Shown here: one piece after another, positions 37,615 through 45,011 of the stretch | How the letters are laid out: every line of letters starts with the position of its first letter | Numbering within the stretch: position 1 is the first letter of the stretch | Notes under the pieces: generated by a model | Seen by the model: the letters and a program-made list of their open reading frames with translations, nothing else | Databases searched by the model: none | Told to the model about the DNA's origin: nothing | Translations under genes and position numbers: made by a program | Assembly: GCF_024347515.1 (NCBI RefSeq) | Contig: NZ_AP025493.1 | Location: 1,922,001-1,986,000 of the forward strand | Source of the DNA: Vibrio gigantis | GTDB taxonomy: Bacteria; Pseudomonadota; Gammaproteobacteria; Enterobacterales; Vibrionaceae | Direction: 5' to 3' | Length of the DNA stretch: 64,000 nt

Positions 37615-38420
37615 TGTGGATGGAATATAGCTGGCTGGCACCTGCCGTATTGTGTGGTTTGATTGCGTTGGTCGGTAACATTGTACTGGGTGAACAAGTG
37701 CTCAAACGGCAAATCATCTTTATTGATCTCGCTGTTGCACAAGTTGCTGCGTTGGGTGCTGCTTTGAGCCAATATTGGTTAAGTCGATATGAGTTGTTCA
37801 GCGATTCATGGTTGGGTGAAATGGCTGGCCCGTGGGCAATGTCACTTCTGCTATGTGGCCTAATTGCATTGATGGAAAAGCATTACAAACAACACCTGGA
37901 ACCTATGATTGGTAGCTTATTTGTCGTTTCGGCTTCATTGGCTATTTTATTGGTGAGTCAAGATCCACACGGCGCTGATTTTATTCAAGGTATTCTCAAT
38001 GGGCAACTACTTTGGGCTACTTGGGATGATGTTTGGCCATTGGCAATAATAACGACCGCGATGTTGGTGTTGGTCAGCGTAAAGCCCGAATTTATGCAGG
38101 GTAGTGGCTTCTATCTAATATTCGCTATCTTAATGCCGATTACGGTCAAGCTAACCGGGATCTATTTGGAGTTCGCTCTATTAGTTATCCCTGCCTTATG
38201 TGCCGCTGCGTTAAAAGGGCTTCGTTTTGTTATCGCAAGTGTCAGTATTGGTACAGTTGGTATTCTGTCGGGATTGGCCATGTCCGCTCATTATGATTTA
38301 CCGAGCGGCGCAAGCATTGTCATTACGTTGTTTTTTGCAGGGGTGATATTTAATACGATGTCATTATTTCTTCGATATCGGCGAATCAACCGAACTGAAC
38401 ATATATGCCGAACTGACTAG
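37614..38420 (+). CDS. metal ABC transporter permease, ABC-3 (ZnuB) family
   Basis: ATG 37614 overlaps the previous stop codon by one base (TGATG). The 268-residue protein has about eight membrane helices and the ABC-3 features LGEQVLKRQIIFIDLAVAQ and AALGAALSQYW near the start, QDPHGADFIQGILNGQLLW in the middle, and IYLEFALLVIPALCAAAL near residue 185. It would form the channel for the ZnuA-like protein. No ATPase gene follows: after the stop there are about 200 bp and then an unrelated gene. An ATPase encoded elsewhere, such as ZnuC, must serve it if it is active. Confidence 0.88.
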   Translation: MWMEYSWLAPAVLCGLIALVGNIVLGEQVLKRQIIFIDLAVAQVAALGAALSQYWLSRYELFSDSWLGEMAGPWAMSLLLCGLIALMEKHYKQHLEPMIGSLFVVSASLAILLVSQDPHGADFIQGILNGQLLWATWDDVWPLAIITTAMLVLVSVKPEFMQGSGFYLIFAILMPITVKLTGIYLEFALLVIPALCAAALKGLRFVIASVSIGTVGILSGLAMSAHYDLPSGASIVITLFFAGVIFNTMSLFLRYRRINRTEHICRTD

Positions 38421-38618
38421 GCTATTCTTCTGATGACGTTGAGCCCGATAACTCAAGATATATAGTTTGTAAGCATACCGAAGGTAGAGCGAAAGACCGT
38501 GGGCATGAAACCGTTCATTTCTATAGAACAGGTGGTACTGGCATATTATATTTAGATTTAGCTATTGAAGGCTATTTAGGTATAAAATCGCGTCATCATA
38601 ATTCTAAAGGATGGTGCC

Positions 38619-38942
38619 ATGTACCACGGTCATGTTTATTTCCCTCTGCGATTTGCAGAGCAAGCAGAAACACTGCGTCAAAAGATTCTATCTGAGCGCA
38701 AAGATGTATTAGAGGTTTTTCCTTTAGTACAACGCTTAGTTGGCCCACATAAGATGCCGATGTTTGAGATTCATTTTGCCAACAAAGAGTCGGGCATCGT
38801 GGAATGGCTGGATCAAGAGCGTGGTGATATGTCGGTGCTGATTCACCCTGTAACCGGTGGTGAAGAAACATTAGACCATACAGTACTAGCGATCTGGCTG
38901 GGCCGTGAGCTAGGTGTATTTGAAGACACACTAAGTAGCTAA
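38619..38942 (+). CDS. DOPA 4,5-dioxygenase family protein
   Basis: The 107 residues match the short DOPA-dioxygenase-like fold: YHGHVYFP at the start, a central VGPHKMPMFEIHF and VLIHPVTGGEETLDHTVLAIWLG near the end, with conserved His residues suited to non-heme iron. Plant relatives open the ring of DOPA; the bacterial role is unproven. AAAGGA precedes ATG 38619, and the gene stands alone. Confidence 0.88.
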   Translation: MYHGHVYFPLRFAEQAETLRQKILSERKDVLEVFPLVQRLVGPHKMPMFEIHFANKESGIVEWLDQERGDMSVLIHPVTGGEETLDHTVLAIWLGRELGVFEDTLSS

Positions 38943-39052
38943 TTTAATTTTCGCCCGACAGTGTGCACCTAATCAATGCATTTGGTTAAGGTAACAGCTG
39001 TCGGGTGTGCCTTAACTCACTAACTTTTAAACCCATCTTGCTTCTTGAATAA

Positions 39053-39205
39053 CTAGCTTCTCCAACTATTCCCCAGTATCAGAGACACCGCTACCGAAAC
39101 ACCTAGTGCGATTAAAATATTAGGCAAGTTAAATCCCCAAATCGCGACACACACAGCCACAGTGACAATTGCCCACAATAGTGTTTCTAAAATCCAAGTA
39201 CCCAT
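39053..39205 (-). CDS. 50-residue membrane peptide, unknown function
   Basis: The frame reads MGTWILETLLWAIVTVAVCV and ends SLILGNSWRS. It has two hydrophobic stretches (about residues 3-21 and 24-44) split by a Gly-Phe-Asn-Leu-Pro turn, so a helical hairpin in the inner membrane is likely. A good ribosome site (TTAGGAG) lies before ATG 39205. No family recognised. It sits between a DOPA-dioxygenase-like gene and a two-component operon. Confidence 0.6.
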   Translation of the reverse strand: MGTWILETLLWAIVTVAVCVAIWGFNLPNILIALGVSVAVSLILGNSWRS

Positions 39206-39292
39206 AACATAACTCCTAACTTGATTGTGCGACTAGCATAACCAAGCGAAGGTAAACATTTGGTCACCATCCAATATCGACCTCTAAATTCG

Positions 39293-40585
39293 TTAAAGCA
39301 CCACTTTAACACTGAACTCGTTGCCGTGAGTGCCATGAGTAAATCTCCACCCTTGGTTCTGACAAACGCGATCAATGAGTTCTAAGCCAATGCCAAATGA
39401 GGTCTGCTGTTCAGAGTCGTGGGTTATGTTTTCATCCTCTAAACGGTTGGTGACCTCAAACTGAGCTTGTGACAGGGTGATACGGATCTCTCCACTTCCG
39501 CCGTGTTGGAATGCATTACGGACTAAATTAGTCAGCACGACTTCGGTCAGTTCGCGGGGAAGGGTATGTTCTTCTGGATCAATATTGATTTGGATTTCTA
39601 CATCTTTGTTTTTTAAAAGATAACGCTGGCTTTCGATGATGTTATTGATCAGGGGAGTTAGCTTAATCTGCTCATAGTTAGTTTCTATCTCGCTATTACG
39701 GCTCATCCAAAGCAGCGTCGTGACCAAGGTTTTCATATTGGTGGCTGAACGTTGGATTCGTGCGATAGCTCGCTGACCACTGTTTGGAATGCTATCAGAC
39801 AGTCGAACCAGCATATCGCTACTCGCGGAAATGGTTGCAATCGGAGTTCTTAACTCGTGGCTTGCTGCTCTTAAGAAAAAGCTCTCACGTTCATTGGCTT
39901 GGCGTTCACCTTGCACACTCTTAACAAGCTGCGATGCTAATTGGTCGATCTCTTTATATCGAAACTTAGCCAGCCCTTGCGTGTTGTTTACATCAAGCGA
40001 TTCTGACCATTTTGATAGGGTAATAATCGGTTTGGTGACTCGGTGTATAAGAAGGCGAATGATCAAAAATACCAAGAGTAAAAGGGCACCAATAGCGATG
40101 AAGGCGCTGTTTATCTGATTGACGGATTCAGGTGGGTTGAGTTCGAATAGCTTCAGATAAATCGCTTCATCGTATTCAGAAATGATGTACAGCGATTTGT
40201 CTGTACCAGAAATTGAATGCTTGGCAGCGTAGAGGTATTGCCCAGACTCATTACTGGCTGGAGAGTCGTAATGTTCATAAATAGCGTCGTTATCGAACGT
40301 ATCCCAATCAAAGGCTTGTTGAAATTGAGTTGGAACTTCTGAGTAGCTTAGAAAGGCTTGAAAGGTTGGGTTTTGGTAGTTAGGCAACTCTCCAGTCTCA
40401 ATGTAACGCTGCTCTGCAACTTCCAGTTCATACAAGAACCCATACTTTGCCGATTCGTTCAGACCAATATGATAGCTTTGTGAAACCATTAAGCTGTATA
40501 TGGCGGTAAGCAATACAACAATGCCAAATAGGTAGAGGTAGATGTCGCGCTTGATGCTGACTCGATTCACGCTTGCCTGATTCAT
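39293..40585 (-). CDS. sensor histidine kinase
   Basis: The 430-residue protein has transmembrane helices at about 15-35 and 158-180, a periplasmic sensor domain between them rich in acidic and aromatic residues, a HAMP region, HisKA with H243 (AASHELRTPIATIS) and a short HATPase (NLVRNAFQHGG, FGIGLELIDRV). Its start ATGA overlaps the response-regulator stop. It is the last gene of a four-gene operon with a hydroxylase and an exported GyrI-like protein, so it may sense a membrane-lipid or envelope signal; that is inference. Confidence 0.9.
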   Translation of the reverse strand: MNQASVNRVSIKRDIYLYLFGIVVLLTAIYSLMVSQSYHIGLNESAKYGFLYELEVAEQRYIETGELPNYQNPTFQAFLSYSEVPTQFQQAFDWDTFDNDAIYEHYDSPASNESGQYLYAAKHSISGTDKSLYIISEYDEAIYLKLFELNPPESVNQINSAFIAIGALLLLVFLIIRLLIHRVTKPIITLSKWSESLDVNNTQGLAKFRYKEIDQLASQLVKSVQGERQANERESFFLRAASHELRTPIATISASSDMLVRLSDSIPNSGQRAIARIQRSATNMKTLVTTLLWMSRNSEIETNYEQIKLTPLINNIIESQRYLLKNKDVEIQINIDPEEHTLPRELTEVVLTNLVRNAFQHGGSGEIRITLSQAQFEVTNRLEDENITHDSEQQTSFGIGLELIDRVCQNQGWRFTHGTHGNEFSVKVVL

Positions 40586-41256
40586 GACTGCTCCTCATGT
40601 AAGACCACACCAATGCCGTGAACGGTATGGATTAGCTTGGTATCAAATGGAGCATCAACCACTTGGCGAAGTTTAAACAGGTGGGCTTTCACGCTGTCAG
40701 AGCTTGGCATCTCGTTTTCCCAGGCTTCTTCAAGCTTGGCTTTGTTCACCACATTGGGGCTGTTTCGCACTAACATCACGAGCATTCGCCAACATACTGG
40801 AGAGAGCTTCAATAGCTTGCCGTCTCTAATAGCTTGGTGCTTATCCAAGTCCAATTTGAGATCGGCTACAGACAGAGTCGTCACCGTACCTTGAGCACGA
40901 CGAACCAACGCCATCAGTCTCATTTTGAGCTCTTCCATCGCAAAAGGCTTCACTAGGTAATCATCCGAGCCGACTTCGAAACCGGCGACCTTATCTTGCA
41001 ATGTGTCTCTAGCGGTCAGCATGAGAATAGGCGTAGTAACGCCCTGCTGACGAAGTGATTGGCACACATCGAGTCCATCCATTTTGGGCATGTTGATGTC
41101 CGTTAAGATGATGTCATAACGTCCTTCTAAGGCGAGGTTAAGCCCTGCTGCGCCATTGTAGGCAAAGTCGAATTCGAAACCGTCGAGTTCCATGTAGTCT
41201 GCAATGGCTTCTGCCAAGTCGCTGTCGTCTTCAATCAACAGGGCGTTAATGCTCAT
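40582..41256 (-). CDS. OmpR-family response regulator
   Basis: ATG 41256 has AAGGAC upstream; the frame extends further but into the neighbouring gene. The 224-residue product has a receiver (phospho-acceptor D53 in ILTDINMPKMDG, K-containing YLVKPFAMEELKMR) and a winged-helix output domain (LKLSPVCWRMLVMLVRN, KAHLFKLRQVVD, IHTVHGIGV). Typical output proteins read LRRKL where this reads LFKLRQ, so it is a divergent member. It is co-translated with the kinase. Confidence 0.9.
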   Translation of the reverse strand: MSINALLIEDDSDLAEAIADYMELDGFEFDFAYNGAAGLNLALEGRYDIILTDINMPKMDGLDVCQSLRQQGVTTPILMLTARDTLQDKVAGFEVGSDDYLVKPFAMEELKMRLMALVRRAQGTVTTLSVADLKLDLDKHQAIRDGKLLKLSPVCWRMLVMLVRNSPNVVNKAKLEEAWENEMPSSDSVKAHLFKLRQVVDAPFDTKLIHTVHGIGVVLHEEQS

Positions 41257-41264
41257 AAGTGTCC

Positions 41265-42176
41265 TTACTTTGTCTCTCGTTCTCGTTTCCAAGCCCAGAT
41301 AGGCGGCTGAATCAGAAGTTGCAGTCGGTAGTTCCAACTTGGTGCGTGCCATAGCTGTTGGCACAGTTTAACGTAGCCGTGGAAATATACCTTAAATGGG
41401 TTCACAGAGTTGATTCTAGGGAACACGCCATATCTGACTTCTTCCTCTTCTCTGGCGAACGTACCGAACATACGATCCCAAATGATGAATATTCCCGCGT
41501 AGTTTTTATCCAGGTACTGCTTGTTAGTCGCATGATGCACTCTGTGGTGAGAGGGCGTATTGAACACAGCTTCGATAGGACGAGGCAACCGCTTAATCGT
41601 TTCGGTGTGCAATAACGTTTGGTATAGCTGCACAAAGGTTTCACACATCAGCACAACAAATGGATTAAAGCCGAGCAGAATCAACGGTAAATGGAAAAAG
41701 AACGGGAAGAACCAATCCAAAGGCCCAAATCTGTATGCAACCGATATGTTGAAGTAAGGCGAGCTATGATGAACAGAGTGCGTTCCCCACGCTAGGCCAT
41801 TGCTGTGTAGGAATCGATGCTCCCAGTAATAAGCGAGATCCGCCAAGATCAAGCATCCAAGAATCGTCCAGCCGGATATAGGCAGCTGAGTCAGGCTAAA
41901 ATTCTCGTAGGCATAAACGAACGCGCCGACATAAGCTAGACCGACCAAGAAAACCGTCACCAATAAGAAGAACAGAGTGACAAAGTTGGTCGCACTGTCT
42001 CCCAACATGTTCCAGCTTAGCTTTTTCTTAAAGGCATAGCGGATAAGCTCAAAGATAAATAGAGCGAGAGCAAGCAATACAAAATTGTCATCTACCCAAG
42101 TTTCGGTAAGGATGATGCTTGTTTCTGAGAAGGTTTGAGAGAGAAAACTCCCAATGCTATCCATAGTGAAATCCAT
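41265..42176 (-). CDS. sterol desaturase / fatty acid hydroxylase superfamily protein
   Basis: ATG 42176 has AAAGGA seven bases upstream. The 303-residue membrane enzyme has four or five hydrophobic helices and the three di-iron histidine clusters of the family: HRFLH, HSVHH and HHRVHH. Such enzymes use oxygen to hydroxylate or desaturate lipid chains. It lies 8 bp before the response-regulator gene and 11 bp after an exported protein gene, so the lipid-modifying enzyme and the sensor system share a transcript. The substrate is unknown. Confidence 0.9.
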   Translation of the reverse strand: MDFTMDSIGSFLSQTFSETSIILTETWVDDNFVLLALALFIFELIRYAFKKKLSWNMLGDSATNFVTLFFLLVTVFLVGLAYVGAFVYAYENFSLTQLPISGWTILGCLILADLAYYWEHRFLHSNGLAWGTHSVHHSSPYFNISVAYRFGPLDWFFPFFFHLPLILLGFNPFVVLMCETFVQLYQTLLHTETIKRLPRPIEAVFNTPSHHRVHHATNKQYLDKNYAGIFIIWDRMFGTFAREEEEVRYGVFPRINSVNPFKVYFHGYVKLCQQLWHAPSWNYRLQLLIQPPIWAWKRERETK

Positions 42177-42187
42177 AACCAAATCCT

Positions 42188-42778
42188 TTACTGATCATTC
42201 TTATAATAGACGTATAACTCGCTAGAATCTGGCAACCCATGCTGATTCAATTGGTAGTGCTCAATAACCTTATCAACCTCTTTTAAAATCGCGATCCCTT
42301 CCCAAGCTTGTACTAATTCTTGTTCAGTATGTTCACCTTTACTGAGTAGAAGCGTACCTTTGGCTTTGTTTGGAATTTGGATTAAGTGATTGTTTTTATT
42401 TGATGTTGATTGCTTATTCGGGAAGCCAATGGTGACAGTAGCCTTGCTGAAGTCGGAACTGATGTCCTGATAGACCACGACGACTTTCTGTTGCAGTGCG
42501 ATCTCCTCATTATTTGCTTCTAGGTTTTGGTAGAAATCGACCCACAGATCAGGCACATCCTCTAAAGGGATAGTCTTGCTCAAACCTTGCAGGTAAGTCG
42601 TATTTGCAGTCGTCAGTGTTTTTTCCTTTGATGACTGTTTCTTTGAGGACTTATTAGTTGGTGACTGAGCTATTGGTTGCTCAGTTGAGGCATCCGCAAT
42701 CGCAGGCTGAATATGTAATAGCCCCCAAACTGCGCCAGTAATACCGACAGTCGTGAGTAATGAAGCGAATAATTTCAT
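42188..42778 (-). CDS. exported protein with GyrI-like (effector-binding) fold, 196 residues
   Basis: ATG 42778 follows CAAGGAAAGAG and opens a Sec signal (MKLFASLLTTVGITGAVWGL). A Ser/Thr/Lys-rich linker (about residues 35-65) leads to a domain of about 125 residues. The pattern VVVVYQDI...ATVTIGFP...IQIPNKAKGTLLLSKGEHTEQELVQAWEGI (positions about 105-165) resembles the ligand-binding half of GyrI/AraC effector domains. An exported GyrI-like protein could hold a hydrophobic ligand, perhaps made by the hydroxylase encoded next. The domain call is by pattern only. Confidence 0.6.
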   Translation of the reverse strand: MKLFASLLTTVGITGAVWGLLHIQPAIADASTEQPIAQSPTNKSSKKQSSKEKTLTTANTTYLQGLSKTIPLEDVPDLWVDFYQNLEANNEEIALQQKVVVVYQDISSDFSKATVTIGFPNKQSTSNKNNHLIQIPNKAKGTLLLSKGEHTEQELVQAWEGIAILKEVDKVIEHYQLNQHGLPDSSELYVYYKNDQ

Positions 42779-42958
42779 GCTCTTTCCTTGTTTTTCATTT
42801 TTCTTATCAAGGACAGTAAAGGAGCCAAGGTAAACAAAAGGTAACCGAGTTGGTTGTTGGGCGAGTCTAGCGCCTAATTTTCTAATACAGCAATTTGGGA
42901 CACTTTTTCCCATGCCGAATTGGTAATACTGACGCCATATTCATTTATGGGCTCAATA

Positions 42959-43846
42959 ATGCTATTCAAACATCCCATCTCTCTGCTGACGATTATTCGG
43001 CTTAACCCATTAAAGGTCGCTGCGACTTGGTTAATGGTTCTGGCTGAAAACGTGATGCTTATTCTGCTGCCGCTGTTTATTGGTTACGCCATCGACGGTG
43101 TGTTAAACCAAAGCTTCCAGCCTTTGATGATGCTGGCACTGATTCTCTTTGTGTTGGTCATTCTCAGCGTGGTTCGCCGTTTCTACGACACCCGCGTTTA
43201 TGGGGCAATTCGTGTAAAACTGGCGAATATCGTGGAGCGAAACCTGCGTGGCTTATCTGTATCAACCAAAGACGCTCGTCTCACCATGTCGCGTGAGCTG
43301 GTTGATTTCTTAGAAGACGATTTACCCGCTTTGATGACAGCAGTAGTGCAACTTGTTGCGACTGTGGTGATTCTCTCCACATTCCATTTCTCACTGGCGC
43401 TTTGCATGTTGTTTGCTGGGCTGTCGATGCTCGCTATCTATGGTTTGTTCCACCAGACCTTCACGCGGCTTAATGGCCAATTTAACGATCAAGTTGAACA
43501 GCAGGTTCAACTGTTGAGCGGTGTTCGCTTGTCTGCGCTTCGTTGGCACTTTGAGCGACTTAAACAGTGTGAAATCAAGCTTTCAGACACTGAGGCAATT
43601 GTTTACGGACTGATCTTTACCGTGCTGTTTGGCGCAGTCGTGGGCAATTTGTGGATGGTGAGTCAGCTTATTCAGCCTACGGCAGGGCAAGTGTTCTCAA
43701 TCGTTACCTACTCATTGGAGTTTGTTGAAACCGCAGTGATGCTGCCAATTACGCTACAAACCCTTTCTCGTCTTACTGAAATCAGTCAGCGACTCAATCA
43801 TACCTCTGTCCAACAGGCTACCAAGGAGATGCCTTATGAAGTTTAA
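42959..43846 (+). CDS. six-transmembrane ABC exporter domain protein without ATPase domain
   Basis: The 295-residue product (ATG 42959, MLFKHPISLL; ATG 42950 is also possible) has the ABC-exporter membrane fold. Six helices, a cytoplasmic coupling region (RRFYDTRVYGAIRVKLANIVERNLRG) and a last helix pair appear, and then the protein ends (LNHTSVQQATKEMPYEV) where a nucleotide-binding domain would begin. It matches the stand-alone ABC_membrane_3 type. It overlaps the RND adaptor gene by 11 bp, so it belongs to an efflux operon. How it is energised, or whether it is only a structural partner, is unknown. Confidence 0.78.
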   Translation: MLFKHPISLLTIIRLNPLKVAATWLMVLAENVMLILLPLFIGYAIDGVLNQSFQPLMMLALILFVLVILSVVRRFYDTRVYGAIRVKLANIVERNLRGLSVSTKDARLTMSRELVDFLEDDLPALMTAVVQLVATVVILSTFHFSLALCMLFAGLSMLAIYGLFHQTFTRLNGQFNDQVEQQVQLLSGVRLSALRWHFERLKQCEIKLSDTEAIVYGLIFTVLFGAVVGNLWMVSQLIQPTAGQVFSIVTYSLEFVETAVMLPITLQTLSRLTEISQRLNHTSVQQATKEMPYEV

Positions 43847-45011
43847 AAAGCCACTGTCTGTATTAGTCGGTTGTGCGGCTATCTTTGTTGCCTTGATTGT
43901 TGTCGATGAATTAGAACCAGAGGCGGCAGAGCCTGTGAAGAAACAAGCAGTACTGGCACCGGTTTCTGTGTTGGAGGTGACACCCTCACAGCACGAATCG
44001 ACGTTAACGGTACTCGGCTTAACCGCTGCTCGTTGGCCAATTCAACTTAAAGCCTCGAGTAGTGCGCAACTAAAATGGCTGAATGAAAAAATCGAACCGG
44101 GACAATTAGTGAATAAGGGAGATGTGCTGGCGAGGCTAGACACCAGCGCCGTTGATGCGAACTTGGCGCAAGCGTTAAGTGCGTTAAAGCAAGCGGAGTT
44201 GGAATTGAAACAGGCTAAACATGAACAAACTGTCGCTCTTAAAATGCTCAACCCAAAAACAAGTTCGTCCTTTGCGCGCAGAGAACCCCAAGTGCTTGCT
44301 GCGAAAGCCAATCTGCAACAAGCCCAACAAGCTTATGTCAGTGCGAAGAAGCTCGTGGAAGAGTCAGTGATTAATGCGCCTTTTGATGCGGTCGTCATGA
44401 AGCGCCACATTAGCCCAAGAGAATGGGTAGAGGCGGGGCAAGTGACCTTTGAGTTAGCCGCCAGTGATTCGATTGATATCGAGCTTCCAATCTCCGAATT
44501 GCATTGGCAACAAGTACAAGCTGCCTTGGTTAAGCCGAGCATTCGTGTCGTGAGTCGTTCTGGGAACCAATGGCCGGCGAAGGTGCGCTATGTGTCGCCA
44601 GAAGTCGATTCGGTGACGCGTCAAAGGCAAGTGGTGTTATCGGTTGAAAATCCTTACCAAGACAAGCCTAGGCTTTTCCCTAATCAGCAGGTTCAGGCTG
44701 TGGTAAACCTCGGTCTACAAGATGACGTAGTAAGTGTGCCTCTGAGTGCAATGACGCGAGACGGGTATGTGTGGACATTAGATACAGAAGATCGCTTACG
44801 AAAAGAGTCGGTAACGCTTATAGGGCAAGGCAGCCAAGAGCTTGATATTCGGTTCAACGATCGCAGTGATAAGGCTCGTCGCGTGGTGCAATATCCGCTT
44901 TCTTCGATGTTAATCGGCAAACAAGTCGCGCCTAGATTCATTGAAATCCATTCTGAAGCCATGCTCGCTGGCAAATCTGATTCAGCACAGATTAAGGAAT
45001 CAAACCAATGA
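43836..45011 (+). CDS. RND efflux periplasmic adaptor (membrane-fusion protein)
   Basis: This 391-residue adaptor has one N-terminal membrane helix or uncleaved signal (residues 8-25), a lipoyl domain (WLNEKIEPGQLVNKGDVLARLD), an alpha-hairpin of about 80 residues and the returning lipoyl half (INAPFDAVVMKRHISPREWVEAG, by position about 187-209). A beta-barrel and membrane-proximal domain follow. It has no lipobox. It overlaps the pump gene by four bases (ATGA). An outer-membrane TolC-type protein is not in the operon. Confidence 0.9.
   Translation: MKFKKPLSVLVGCAAIFVALIVVDELEPEAAEPVKKQAVLAPVSVLEVTPSQHESTLTVLGLTAARWPIQLKASSSAQLKWLNEKIEPGQLVNKGDVLARLDTSAVDANLAQALSALKQAELELKQAKHEQTVALKMLNPKTSSSFARREPQVLAAKANLQQAQQAYVSAKKLVEESVINAPFDAVVMKRHISPREWVEAGQVTFELAASDSIDIELPISELHWQQVQAALVKPSIRVVSRSGNQWPAKVRYVSPEVDSVTRQRQVVLSVENPYQDKPRLFPNQQVQAVVNLGLQDDVVSVPLSAMTRDGYVWTLDTEDRLRKESVTLIGQGSQELDIRFNDRSDKARRVVQYPLSSMLIGKQVAPRFIEIHSEAMLAGKSDSAQIKESNQ

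Noticed and set aside
38954..39005. CCCGACAG/CTGTCGGG inverted repeat considered as an attC-like site or terminator
   Set aside because: No integron core-site sequences and no cassette array; no T-run follows, and the loop is 36 nt. It may only be a weak structure.
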